Notes under the pieces: generated by a model
Told to the model about the DNA's origin: nothing
The model's database searches: none
Seen by the model: the letters and a program-made list of their open reading frames with translations, nothing else
Made by a program: the position numbers and the translations under genes
Shown here: piece by piece, positions 1 through 7,921 of the stretch
Layout of the letters: every line of letters starts with the position of its first letter
How positions within the stretch are numbered: the stretch's first letter is position 1
Assembly (NCBI GenBank): GCA_024401225.1
Contig: JAKSLM010000001.1
Coordinates: 1-64,000, forward strand
Direction of reading: 5' to 3'
DNA from: Bacteroidaceae bacterium
GTDB taxonomy: Bacteria > Bacteroidota > Bacteroidia > Bacteroidales > Bacteroidaceae
DNA length: 64,000 bases

Positions 1-422
1 CTCAGGTTGCTATGGGTGCTGACAACGCACAGTGTCTCAAGGCTATCCGCGAGGCTGAGGCATATCCAGGTCCATCACTCGTCATCGCTTACGCTCCATG
101 TATCAACCATGGTCTTAAGGCTAAGGGCGGCATGGGTAAGAGCCAGGCTGAGGAAGCTAAGGCAGTAGAGTGTGGTTACTGGCACCTCTGGCGCTTCGAC
201 CCACGTCTCGCTGAGCAGGGCAAGAACCCATTCCAGCTCGACTCTAAGGCTCCAAACTGGGATAACTTCCAGGCATTCCTTGATGGTGAGGTACGTTACC
301 TCTCACTCAAGAAGGTTAAGCCAGCAGAGGCTCAGGAGCTCTTCGACGCTGCAAAGAAGGCTGCACAGCACCGCTATGCAACTTACGTACGCATGAGCAA
401 GATCGACTATTCTGCTGAATAA
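1..422 (+). CDS. nifJ: Pyruvate:ferredoxin (flavodoxin) oxidoreductase, C-terminal end (partial)
   Basis: This is the last ~140 residues of a gene that starts left of the window; the reading frame is already open at base 3 and ends at TAA 420-422. The text SLVIAYAPCINHG followed by KGGMGKSQAEEAKAVECGYWHLWRF matches the C-terminal thiamine-diphosphate domain of single-chain NifJ/PFOR. That enzyme oxidatively decarboxylates pyruvate to acetyl-CoA and reduces ferredoxin in anaerobes. Codon choice is strongly biased (CTC, AAG, CCA, CGT), as expected for an abundant metabolic enzyme and like rpsA further on. A strong terminator follows 25 bases after the stop, so this is the end of its transcript. 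Identity is well supported. The rest of the protein, including the iron-sulfur domains, is outside the window. Confidence 0.93.
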   Translation, partial: QVAMGADNAQCLKAIREAEAYPGPSLVIAYAPCINHGLKAKGGMGKSQAEEAKAVECGYWHLWRFDPRLAEQGKNPFQLDSKAPNWDNFQAFLDGEVRYLSLKKVKPAEAQELFDAAKKAAQHRYATYVRMSKIDYSAE

Positions 423-447
423 TCCATCTTAAGCATATACAAAACGG

Positions 448-482
448 AAACGGGGTTCCGACAAGGAATCCCGTTTTCTATT
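448..482 (+). terminator. Rho-independent terminator of nifJ
   Basis: Arms 448-459 (AAACGGGGTTCC) and 465-476 (GGAATCCCGTTT) pair over 12 bp with one G-U, with a short loop and a following T-rich run (TTTTCTATTTT). Confidence 0.85.
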
Positions 483-602
483 TTAATCTTTCAACTATAA
501 AGTCTCAACTCTAACCGCCGAGCGGAATAGGAGCTCGGCTTGCGACGACGGTAGCGAAGCGGTGCTTTAGCAACCCCAAGGAGTGCCGAAGGCCCTCTCT
601 CC

Positions 603-637
603 CCTCTAACCTCTCAACTCTAACCTCTAACCTCTCT
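603..637. repeat. CTCTAACCT-type short tandem repeat
   Basis: The stretch contains CTCTAACCTCTCAACTCTAA followed by CCTCTAACCTCTCT, a degenerate tandem array of a 7-9 base unit ending at the stop codon of the lipid-kinase gene. The same unit recurs in a larger array at 35924-36011. The preceding segment 515-597 is GC-rich with a small inverted repeat (GCCGAGC/GCTCGGC) and no recognisable gene. Confidence 0.7.
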
Positions 638-1748
638 ACTTCCCCCCCAGCTTCTGAAGTATTTCCTTGTTGAGTTGTGTGATGCGCTGAGTCTTCTGTA
701 TGTTCTCCTGAATCAAGTTCTCACTTCTGAGATACATGTCCTTGAAATGCTCCGTGAAGAAACCATTGATGTTTTCCCTCATATCCTTTACGCCTTCGGA
801 CGAAGGTGAGACACAGAGCAGTCCATCAGGCACTATGTGAGCTTCCACATCATTGCCCGTCTCTATCGGGTCGCCATCGTAGTGTATTGGTCCTGACTTC
901 GAACGGTGAATGACAACCTTCTTGCATCTGAAAGTCTTGATGAGCGAATTCTTGTCGATTGTGCCGTTGAGCAACTGGAATGACACTATAGGTGCTTCGA
1001 GCACTCCAAACGGTTCAAGGATGGTCACATCCATCAAGCCGTCACGCACCGATGCCTGAGGAGCAATGTACACATTGTTGCCATACTGTGAAGCGTTGGC
1101 TGCCGAGATGAGATAAGCCTTGTAAGTGTGCGATATCTCCACATCGCTGTCGTTTTTCTCGCCATCGGCAGGCTTCACCTCATCCACACTCGAATACTTC
1201 ACACCTATCAACTCAACATCGTATGTCTCAGGATTGTACGTAAGTCCATTCTTCAGCACATTCTCAATGTAAGTCAGCGGACCGCGCTTGCCTGCCTGGG
1301 CAAACTTCATAGAGATGAAAGCATCGAAGCCAACGCCACACGTACAGAAGAATGGATGTCCGTTCACAATGCCATAGTCCATAGGCTGTATGTTGCCCTC
1401 GTTGATCAGTTCAATGGCACCAAGCGCATCGACCGGTATGTGCAGATGGCGCGCCAATCCGTTGCCACTTCCGCAAGGTATGATGGCCAAAGCCGTCTTG
1501 GTATGTATCAAAGCCGTCGCCACCTCATTTACCGTTCCATCACCGCCTATTGCACACACAATGTCCACACCCTGGTCAGCCGCCTCGCGTGCAATCTCTA
1601 TAGCATGTCCCTGATATTTCGTTGAGATAATGTCATAATCATACTTCTCCTTATCAAGCTTAGTCTCGATAAGTCGAAGCACCATCCTCTTGCCGGTCAC
1701 CCCTGAGATAGGGTTTACGATAAACACTATTCGCTTGTTATCCGACAT
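636..1748 (-). CDS. Diacylglycerol/sphingoid-base kinase family lipid kinase
   Basis: A 370-aa soluble protein of the DAGK catalytic family (YegS/DgkB/sphingosine-kinase superfamily). The nucleotide-binding motif GGDGTVNEVA is at residues 68-77 and GSGNGLAR at 93-100. The C-terminal half contains the usual beta-sandwich, including HYDGDPIE-type sequence (GPIHYDGDPIETG). Such enzymes phosphorylate a lipid hydroxyl with ATP. It is divergent from serine palmitoyltransferase with only 255 bases between them, so a sphinganine- or ceramide-type substrate is an attractive inference; diacylglycerol cannot be excluded from sequence alone. The start ATG at 1748 gives a normal N-terminus (MSDNKRIVFIVNPISG). 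The last ~60 residues form a helical extension (MRENINGFFTEHFKDMYLRS onward) beyond the core fold. Confidence 0.85.
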   Translation of the reverse strand: MSDNKRIVFIVNPISGVTGKRMVLRLIETKLDKEKYDYDIISTKYQGHAIEIAREAADQGVDIVCAIGGDGTVNEVATALIHTKTALAIIPCGSGNGLARHLHIPVDALGAIELINEGNIQPMDYGIVNGHPFFCTCGVGFDAFISMKFAQAGKRGPLTYIENVLKNGLTYNPETYDVELIGVKYSSVDEVKPADGEKNDSDVEISHTYKAYLISAANASQYGNNVYIAPQASVRDGLMDVTILEPFGVLEAPIVSFQLLNGTIDKNSLIKTFRCKKVVIHRSKSGPIHYDGDPIETGNDVEAHIVPDGLLCVSPSSEGVKDMRENINGFFTEHFKDMYLRSENLIQENIQKTQRITQLNKEILQKLGGK

Positions 1749-1827
1749 AAAAACACATCTATATTTATTACCTAATTCTATTTATGGATTCCCTTCGTGA
1801 GAACCCACTCATTCGCTTAAATCAATG

Positions 1828-1835
1828 CAAAATTA
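1828..1835 (-). promoter_or_regulatory. Candidate -7 box for the lipid-kinase gene
   Basis: CAAAATTA on the plus strand reads TAATTTTG on the minus strand, fitting the Bacteroidetes TAnnTTTG box about 80 bases upstream of the ATG. No clear -33 TTTG is visible. Confidence 0.45.
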
Positions 1836-1930
1836 CGACTTTATCGTCCAATAATGAAATAAATAAGGGCAAGATTTTAACAAAATAATAATTTTTAAGT
1901 AAAAAACTATGTTATACAACACTTTTTTAG

Positions 1931-1938
1931 TAACTTTG
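1931..1938 (+). promoter_or_regulatory. Candidate -7 box for spt
   Basis: TAACTTTG matches the TAnnTTTG consensus and predicts a start of transcription near 1944, giving a leader of about 60 bases before the spt ATG at 2004. The -33 region is AT-rich but lacks an exact TTTG. Confidence 0.6.
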
Positions 1939-2003
1939 CACCCTAATTTGATGTTAACAGAAAACAAATAGACTTACAAATAAGGTAATAAAGAATACTA
2001 TCA

Positions 2004-3197
2004 ATGGGTTTATTACAAGAAAAAATGAAAAAGTATAGAGAGCCACAGAAATTCATGGCTGCAGGCATCTATCCTTATTTTCGTGAAATTGACAGCCACC
2101 AGGACACAGAGGTATCCATGGGTGGACACAATGTATTGATGTTCGGTTCGAACTCATACATGGGCCTCACATACGACAAGCGCATCTGCGATGCCGCTAA
2201 GAAGGCTATTGACAAATATGGTACTGGATGTGCCGGATCGCGCTTCCTCAATGGTACTCTCGACCTTCACGTACAGCTCGAAGGCGAACTTGCAGAATTC
2301 ATCGGCAAGGACGAGGCTCTCTGCTACTCAACCGGATTCAGCGTAAACGCCGGAGTCGTAAGTTGTGTGACAGGCCGTGGCGACTACATCCTCGGTGATG
2401 ATCGCGACCACGCATCCATCGTTGACGGACGCCGACTCTCGTTCTCAGAATTCCTCCGTTACAAGCATAACGATATGGAAGACCTCGAGAAGCAGCTCAT
2501 GCGTTGCCGTCCAGACAGCGTGAAGCTCATGGTAACCGATGGCCTCTTCTCGATGGAAGGCGACCTCGCCAAGCTCCCACAGATGGTAGAGCTCAAGAAG
2601 AAGTACAACGCCAGCCTTATGGTCGATGAAGCTCACGGTCTCGGAGTATTCGGACGCAACGGACGCGGTACTTGCGACCACTTCGGCGTCACAGACGATG
2701 TCGACCTCATCATGGGTACATTCTCCAAGTCGCTCGCATCCATCGGTGGATTTATCGCAGCCGATAAGGACACTATCAACTGGATTCGTCACAACAGCCG
2801 TACATACATCTTCTCAGCATCCAACACACCAGCAGCTACAGCAGCAGCACTTGAGGCACTTCACATCCTCAAGACTGAGCCTGAGCGCCAGCAGATGCTT
2901 TGGGACGTAACCAACTATGCCCTTCAGCAGTTCAAGGATGCAGGCTTCGAGATCGGCGAATCTGAGTCGCCAATCATTCCACTCTATGTGCGCGACCCAG
3001 AGAAGACATTCGCCGTCACAGCATTGGCATTCAAGAAGGGCGTGTTCATCAATCCAGTTATCCCACCAGCATGTGCACCACAGGACACACTCGTACGTGT
3101 AGCACTCATGGCCACACACACACGCGAGCAGGTGGACCGTGCAGTAAGCATCCTCCACGAGAGCTTCAAGGAACTGGGCATTCAGATGAAGCACTAA
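2004..3197 (+). CDS. spt: Serine palmitoyltransferase (alpha-oxoamine synthase family)
   Basis: A 397-aa PLP enzyme of the alpha-oxoamine synthase family. It carries the DHASI motif (residues 135-139), the DEAHG motif (208-212) and the PLP-lysine segment GTFSKSLASIGGF, with the catalytic lysine at 242. The sequence MGLLQEKMKKY...AGIYPYFREI, with TGCAGSRFLNGT, is characteristic of Bacteroidetes serine palmitoyltransferase rather than BioF or Kbl. It condenses serine with a fatty acyl-CoA (or acyl-ACP) to 3-ketosphinganine, the first step of sphingolipid synthesis. It has no membrane segment, as in other bacterial SPTs. It is transcribed alone, with its own promoter and terminator, divergent from a lipid kinase. 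2-Amino-3-ketobutyrate ligase is the main alternative but fits the N-terminus less well. Confidence 0.9.
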   Translation: MGLLQEKMKKYREPQKFMAAGIYPYFREIDSHQDTEVSMGGHNVLMFGSNSYMGLTYDKRICDAAKKAIDKYGTGCAGSRFLNGTLDLHVQLEGELAEFIGKDEALCYSTGFSVNAGVVSCVTGRGDYILGDDRDHASIVDGRRLSFSEFLRYKHNDMEDLEKQLMRCRPDSVKLMVTDGLFSMEGDLAKLPQMVELKKKYNASLMVDEAHGLGVFGRNGRGTCDHFGVTDDVDLIMGTFSKSLASIGGFIAADKDTINWIRHNSRTYIFSASNTPAATAAALEALHILKTEPERQQMLWDVTNYALQQFKDAGFEIGESESPIIPLYVRDPEKTFAVTALAFKKGVFINPVIPPACAPQDTLVRVALMATHTREQVDRAVSILHESFKELGIQMKH

Positions 3198-3221
3198 TCC
3201 TGCAAGAGATACAATTCCAAG

Positions 3222-3256
3222 AACCAATCGCCAGTCACAAAGCGGTTGGTTTTTTT
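3222..3256 (+). terminator. Terminator of spt
   Basis: Arms AACCAATCGC (3222-3231) and GCGGTTGGTT (3242-3251) form a 10-bp stem with one G-U pair, followed by a run of T residues. Confidence 0.85.
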
Positions 3257-3284
3257 ATGAGCATGACTTATAACTCATAGCAAT

Positions 3285-4436
3285 ATGGACGACCAGTACA
3301 CCAAGTGGGTTGCCTGCTGGGGCAATGCCACCTCCATCACCGACCGCAAGGAGAGCGTCTACGCAAAGGACATCACCCTCCGCTACCCTATCACCATGTG
3401 CTTTGCCGGCAGTCAGCTGCGCCTTCGCTTCTCAAATCTCACAGGCACCGAGAATGTGTGCCTCAGCGAAGTATGCATAGCAAAGGCCACAGGCACCTAC
3501 ACCCCCATCCCTGTCACCTATCACGGCCGTACACTCATCACCCTCCATCCGGGCGAGGAGATAGACAGCGACCCCGTCAGCATCAGCATTCAGGCAGGTG
3601 ACATCATCGAAGTAAGCATCTACCTTGCCGACTACACTCAGATGAATGCCGGCACCCTCATCACAGGTCCCCTCTCCAAGGGCCGCTACAGCTACGGACA
3701 TCACACCGCCAATCCTGTCCTTCCGCTCGACCTCACACGCAATACCAACTGGTTCTACTTCCTCAACACCATCGACATACTCACCCACCCTGACAACCAT
3801 GCCATCGTATGCTACGGCGACTCCATCACCGCACAGAGCTGGCCCGACTACCTCACCCTTCAACTTCGTGAGGCAGGCATCGACAACATCTCCATCATAC
3901 GTCGCGCCGTGAGTGGCACACGCATCCTGCGCCAGTACGACTGCATCACCTATCAGGCCTACGGACTCAAGGGCAGCACACGCTTCCCCATCGAGATGCG
4001 CACCTCGGGAGCCAGTACCGTCATATTGCAGCACGGCATCAACGACATCATCCATCCCGTAGGCGCCGATGTCAATCCGTTCCGTCCGTGGAGCGACATG
4101 CCTACATGCGAGGACCTGCAGCAGGGCGTCATAGAGTTCTACATCAAACATGCACGTCAACTCGGTCTCCGCGTGTGGAGTGGCACACTCCTTCCCATCT
4201 ACGGATGGCGCACATACAATGAGGATCGCGACCGCATACGCCAGGCATTCAACCATTGGCTCCTTACTTCGCCGCTATTCGACGCAAGCATCGACTTCGA
4301 TCTCGCCGTACGCCATCCCGATCATCCGCTCATGTTTGCCAAAGGATTCGACTCTGGCGACCATCTACATCCTAGCGAGAAAGCATACGAAGCCATGGCA
4401 CGAGCTGCACTCGAATTGATCAAGCAAAATATGTAA
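3285..4436 (+). CDS. SGNH/GDSL-family hydrolase
   Basis: A 383-aa SGNH hydrolase. The nucleophile block is CYGDSITAQ (Ser at residue 180), the asparagine block is QHGINDI (250-256), and the C-terminal Asp-His pair lies in DSGDHLHPSEKAYEAMA. Residues 1-165 form a beta-rich N-terminal module (WACWGNAT...LRYPITM...LRLRFSNL) typical of two-domain carbohydrate or acyl esterases of this superfamily. There is no signal peptide from this ATG and no better upstream start, so a cytoplasmic location is implied. The substrate is unknown; deacetylation of a sugar is plausible. It lies between two terminators, so it is monocistronic. Confidence 0.85.
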   Translation: MDDQYTKWVACWGNATSITDRKESVYAKDITLRYPITMCFAGSQLRLRFSNLTGTENVCLSEVCIAKATGTYTPIPVTYHGRTLITLHPGEEIDSDPVSISIQAGDIIEVSIYLADYTQMNAGTLITGPLSKGRYSYGHHTANPVLPLDLTRNTNWFYFLNTIDILTHPDNHAIVCYGDSITAQSWPDYLTLQLREAGIDNISIIRRAVSGTRILRQYDCITYQAYGLKGSTRFPIEMRTSGASTVILQHGINDIIHPVGADVNPFRPWSDMPTCEDLQQGVIEFYIKHARQLGLRVWSGTLLPIYGWRTYNEDRDRIRQAFNHWLLTSPLFDASIDFDLAVRHPDHPLMFAKGFDSGDHLHPSEKAYEAMARAALELIKQNM

Positions 4437-4460
4437 TATTCCAATATAGAAACGAATAAA

Positions 4461-4498
4461 AGGTTACCGATCCACCAAGATCGGTAACCTTATTTTTT
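4461..4498. terminator. Bidirectional terminator between convergent genes
   Basis: Perfect 11-bp stem AGGTTACCGAT (4461-4471) / ATCGGTAACCT (4480-4490) followed by TATTTTTT. It lies between the convergent SGNH hydrolase and lipoprotein genes and can serve both. Confidence 0.85.
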
Positions 4499-4552
4499 CA
4501 TCTTGCCTTTTCTCAGGCATTGATATTGAGATATTGGTTGAATCAGCTGGTC

Positions 4553-5275
4553 TTACTTCCAATATGTGATGGTTCGTGACTCCAGACTGTATTCGACAAA
4601 CGATTCGTCGTATGTTTCGGAGCCATCGTCCGGACCACTCTCACACACGTTCTTTTGAAGGCGGCGAACCCAATTGTCATGGGCATCGGTCGCAAGGATT
4701 GTATAGGTAATGGTATTTCTATACACCGATCCTTCGCCAGCCCCCTTGCTTACGCTTTGGATGAGGGTGCCATTATCATCGTAAGTGTATGTCTCGGCGT
4801 CATCACTCTCAATGCCCGAGTTGATGTGCTGACAGATGGTATGGTCGGCATTGTATCTGAATTGCTCCTTGACATAGGTATCATAGTCGCTAATGTACCA
4901 TTTCACTTCTACGATGTATCGGTCAGCATCGCGCTTGACTATTGGGTCCAATAGTCGCCAGTTGAGTTTTGGCGATTGGAGATCAATCATTCCGTTTTCA
5001 TCGAATACGAAACATTCCTCATTGACCTTATTGTTCTCATCAGCGACATTGCCTTGTTCGTCGCAATAGTATGTCGCAATGGAGCACTCCTTCACATTAC
5101 CTTTCAAGTCCTTGAATTGGAGGTCGGGCGAACCGTACTTAGCGTCAACAGCAACTTCGGAAATAGCTGCGCTATCGGCATCTGAGGTGTCCGACGGAGT
5201 GGAAGTATTCTTAGTATGACACGAAGAAAACGATAGGATGGAGATGGCTACGACTGGCAATATTAACTTCTTCAT
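4553..5275 (-). CDS. Lipoprotein of unknown function
   Basis: A 240-aa protein starting MKKLILPVVAISILSFSSC, a signal peptide with a lipobox ending at Cys19, so it should be a lipid-anchored envelope protein. The mature part has acidic, tyrosine-rich strands such as FRYNADHTICQHI and YTYDDNGTLIQS. These recall the Y-D-x-x-G units of RHS/YD-like and toxin-immunity-type sequences, though no full repeat array is present. The gene is single, convergent with the SGNH hydrolase. I do not recognise the function. Confidence 0.7.
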   Translation of the reverse strand: MKKLILPVVAISILSFSSCHTKNTSTPSDTSDADSAAISEVAVDAKYGSPDLQFKDLKGNVKECSIATYYCDEQGNVADENNKVNEECFVFDENGMIDLQSPKLNWRLLDPIVKRDADRYIVEVKWYISDYDTYVKEQFRYNADHTICQHINSGIESDDAETYTYDDNGTLIQSVSKGAGEGSVYRNTITYTILATDAHDNWVRRLQKNVCESGPDDGSETYDESFVEYSLESRTITYWK

Positions 5276-5362
5276 TATAGGATTATTATATTATGGTTAT
5301 TAATACACGACTTCAATACTTGTGAGGCTCGTACTATGGGATTATATTGAGAGGATTTATTA

Positions 5363-5411
5363 CGACAAAATAAAGCCTTCAACTGATTTCTCACAATCAG
5401 TCAAAGGCTTT
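5363..5411 (-). terminator. Terminator of guaA
   Basis: On the minus strand AAGCCTTTGACTGATT pairs with AATCAGTTGAAGGCTT across a GTGAGA-type loop, with a 2-nt internal mismatch. The stem is followed by TTATTTTGT. It sits just past the guaA stop. Confidence 0.75.
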
Positions 5412-5423
5412 AATCTAATTGTA

Positions 5424-7031
5424 TTATTCCCACTCGATAGTTGCAGGTGGTTTTGACGAGACATCATAGCATACGCGGTTGATGCCACGTACATTGCGTA
5501 TGATCTGGTTGCTGACTTCTGCGAGGAATTCGTATGGGAGCTTTGCCCAGTCGGCAGTCATGGCGTCGGATGATGTGACGGCACGGAGGGCTACTGGGTT
5601 CTCGTATGTACGCTCATCGCCCATAACACCTACTGACTTGACGTCGGAGAGGAGGATGGCTCCTGCCTGCCAAATCTGGTCGTAGAGAGACACTTCAATC
5701 TCACCGTCCTTCATGTCGGCTGGTACGCCTGCCTGGAGCACACGGCGGGCTTCTTCACCCGAGAGCTTTGTCTTCCAGTTGCGGAGCCCCTGAATGAAGA
5801 TATCGTCAGCATCCTGGAGCACGCGCACCTTCTCTGGTGTGATGTCGCCAAGGATACGTACGGCAAGACCTGGGCCTGGGAATGGATGACGAGTGATGAG
5901 GTGTTCAGGCATGCCCATCGAACGACCTACGCGACGCACTTCATCCTTGAAGAGCCACTTGAGTGGTTCGCAGAGCTTGAGTCCCATCTTCTCTGGGAGT
6001 CCGCCTACGTTATGGTGTGACTTGATGACTTTACCTGTGATGTTGAGCGACTCGATGCGATCAGGGTAGATGGTGCCCTGTGCGAGCCACTTGGCGCCTT
6101 CGATCTTGCGTGCTTCAGCCTCAAACACGTCGATGAAGCCTGCACCGATGATCTTACGCTTGCGCTCTGGCTCATGCACACCTGCGAGCTCGGAATAGAA
6201 CTTCTGCGAGGCATCAACGCCGATAACGTTGAGCCCGAGACATTCGTAGTCCTTGAGCACATCTGTAAATTCGTTCTTGCGGAGGAGTCCGTTGTTGACG
6301 AAGATACATGTGAGATGATCGCCAATGGCCTTGTTGAGGAGCACGGCTGCTACGGATGAGTCGACACCGCCCGAGAGTCCGAGGATGACCTTATCATCGC
6401 CTACCTGCTCACGGAGTTCCTTAACGGTCTGCTCCACGAACTGTGCTGGGCTCCAGTCCTGTTTGCCACCGCAGATGTCGACCACGAAGTTGCGAAGGAG
6501 CTGTGTACCATCGATGGAGTGGAACACCTCTGGATGATACTGAACGCCCCATATCTGCTCGTTGTCAGCTGCATAGGCTGCATACTTTACGGTAGAAGTG
6601 GATGCGATGACGCGGAAGCCCTCAGGGAGCTTAGTGATGGTGTCGCCGTGGCTCATCCACACCTGGCTGTTAGGTGCGAAGCCCTTGAGGAGCGGATTGC
6701 CTGGCTCCATAAACTCGAGGTTGGCACGTCCATATTCGCGTGTTCCCTCCGGCTCAACCTTACCACCAAAGGTGTGGGCCATGAGCTGAGCGCCGTAGCA
6801 GATGCCGAGGATTGGGTATTTGCCTCGTATCTCATCGAAGTCGATGTGGAAGGCATCGTCGGCATAGACGCTGAGCGGAGATCCGGAGAGGATGACACCG
6901 ATGATGTCGGAATCGTCCTTTGGGAACTTGTTGTAAGGCATGATTTCGCAGAAGGTGTTGAGCTCACGAACGCGGCGTCCGATGAGCTGTGTGGTCTGCG
7001 AACCAAAGTCTAAGATAATTATTTTCTGCAT
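5424..7031 (-). CDS. guaA: GMP synthase (glutamine-hydrolysing)
   Basis: A 535-aa enzyme that aminates XMP to GMP in the final step of guanine nucleotide synthesis. The N-terminal class I glutamine amidotransferase domain shows GICYGAQ (catalytic Cys78) and QYHPEV (His166, Glu168). The ATP pyrophosphatase domain begins with the PP-loop [10 protein letters not shown] (SGGVDS, 220-225). The C-terminal dimerisation domain ends PPATIEWE, the canonical end of GuaA. It is slightly longer than the usual ~515-525 aa. A -7 box 58 bases upstream and a terminator downstream suggest it is transcribed separately from the operon upstream. Confidence 0.97.
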   Translation of the reverse strand: MQKIIILDFGSQTTQLIGRRVRELNTFCEIMPYNKFPKDDSDIIGVILSGSPLSVYADDAFHIDFDEIRGKYPILGICYGAQLMAHTFGGKVEPEGTREYGRANLEFMEPGNPLLKGFAPNSQVWMSHGDTITKLPEGFRVIASTSTVKYAAYAADNEQIWGVQYHPEVFHSIDGTQLLRNFVVDICGGKQDWSPAQFVEQTVKELREQVGDDKVILGLSGGVDSSVAAVLLNKAIGDHLTCIFVNNGLLRKNEFTDVLKDYECLGLNVIGVDASQKFYSELAGVHEPERKRKIIGAGFIDVFEAEARKIEGAKWLAQGTIYPDRIESLNITGKVIKSHHNVGGLPEKMGLKLCEPLKWLFKDEVRRVGRSMGMPEHLITRHPFPGPGLAVRILGDITPEKVRVLQDADDIFIQGLRNWKTKLSGEEARRVLQAGVPADMKDGEIEVSLYDQIWQAGAILLSDVKSVGVMGDERTYENPVALRAVTSSDAMTADWAKLPYEFLAEVSNQIIRNVRGINRVCYDVSSKPPATIEWE

Positions 7032-7088
7032 AGATTCACGTACAACTTTTACTATGTACTATGTATGTTATGGTTATTATGTTCTCTG

Positions 7089-7096
7089 CAAATATA
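7089..7096 (-). promoter_or_regulatory. Candidate -7 box for guaA
   Basis: CAAATATA on the plus strand is TATATTTG on the minus strand, matching TAnnTTTG, 58 bases before the guaA ATG. Confidence 0.5.
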
Positions 7097-7111
7097 AGGA
7101 AAAAAAATCAT

Positions 7112-7921
7112 CTACACGTCATAATTGGCAAAAAATTGTTCTGCCTGAGCGATTGAATCGAGTTTTCCTACATCAAGAAGGCGTAAATGAGCATTTGGGT
7201 AACACTTTATCTGCACTCTGTCGCATATGCTGAGATAGAAATCGATGATAGAGAACTTGCCTTCCCACTCGTCCATATAACCGAGTATAGCAGGGTTGAA
7301 CACCTGGATGCCAGCAAAGGCATACTTGCGATACTGTGGGTTGTGATCAAAGTAACCATGCTCTCCATCGTGCTCCATGATGTCCGGATATGGACTCTTG
7401 ACCTGGGCAGTAGCGATGTTGGTCCACCCTACCAGGTTGTTGTCATTATCGAACAGCAGGTAGCGCTGGGTGGCACGCTCGGAGACGAGCATCATGGCTC
7501 CCATGACATTGCGCAAGGTTGGTGCAAGCGCTACGGCATGCGAAAGAAATGAGGCGTCGTCGTAGAGGCGGCGAAGGTCAGCATCGCTGAATATGTCGAC
7601 ATTATGGACCAATATAAGGTCGTCGTTGGAGAAGAGGCGTGCAGCCTTCTTCAGTCCCCCACCCGTCTCGAGGAGCATGTCGGTCTCGTCGCTGAAACGG
7701 ATGTCGAGCCCAAAGCCATGATTTGCCTCCACGAAGTCTATGATCTGCTGAGCAAAGTGATGCACGTTGATCACGACCTCGGTAACCCCGATAGCCTTAA
7801 GGCGTTCGATCAGTATCTGTACAAGCGGTTTGCCATTGATGGGCACCATAGCCTTTGGCATGGTGTCGGTAAGTGGCTTGAGCCGTGTGCCAAGTCCGGC
7901 AGCAAATATTAATGCATTCAT
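7112..7921 (-). CDS. Sugar-1-phosphate nucleotidyltransferase, MurU-like
   Basis: A 269-aa nucleotidyltransferase. The N-terminus MNALIFAAGLGTRLKPLTD continues as TMPKAMVPINGKPL, which is the GxGTRxxPLTxxxPK pyrophosphorylase signature with the catalytic lysine. LETGGGLKKA and LVHNVDIFSD give the sugar-phosphate and metal-binding regions. Family members couple NTPs to sugar-1-phosphates. The upstream gene is an amino-sugar-kinase-like protein, overlapping by 4 bases (ATGA, 7918-7921). By analogy with the AmgK-MurU recycling pair of Pseudomonas, N-acetylmuramate-1-phosphate uridylyltransferase is the most economical guess. A mannose- or glucose-1-phosphate enzyme remains possible. It is the last gene of the ABC/kinase operon. 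Confidence 0.8.
   Translation of the reverse strand: MNALIFAAGLGTRLKPLTDTMPKAMVPINGKPLVQILIERLKAIGVTEVVINVHHFAQQIIDFVEANHGFGLDIRFSDETDMLLETGGGLKKAARLFSNDDLILVHNVDIFSDADLRRLYDDASFLSHAVALAPTLRNVMGAMMLVSERATQRYLLFDNDNNLVGWTNIATAQVKSPYPDIMEHDGEHGYFDHNPQYRKYAFAGIQVFNPAILGYMDEWEGKFSIIDFYLSICDRVQIKCYPNAHLRLLDVGKLDSIAQAEQFFANYDV

Noticed and set aside
3432..4256. 274-codon minus-strand frame opposite the SGNH hydrolase
   Set aside because: Low-complexity Val/Asp/Gly composition typical of a shadow; plus strand carries all SGNH blocks.
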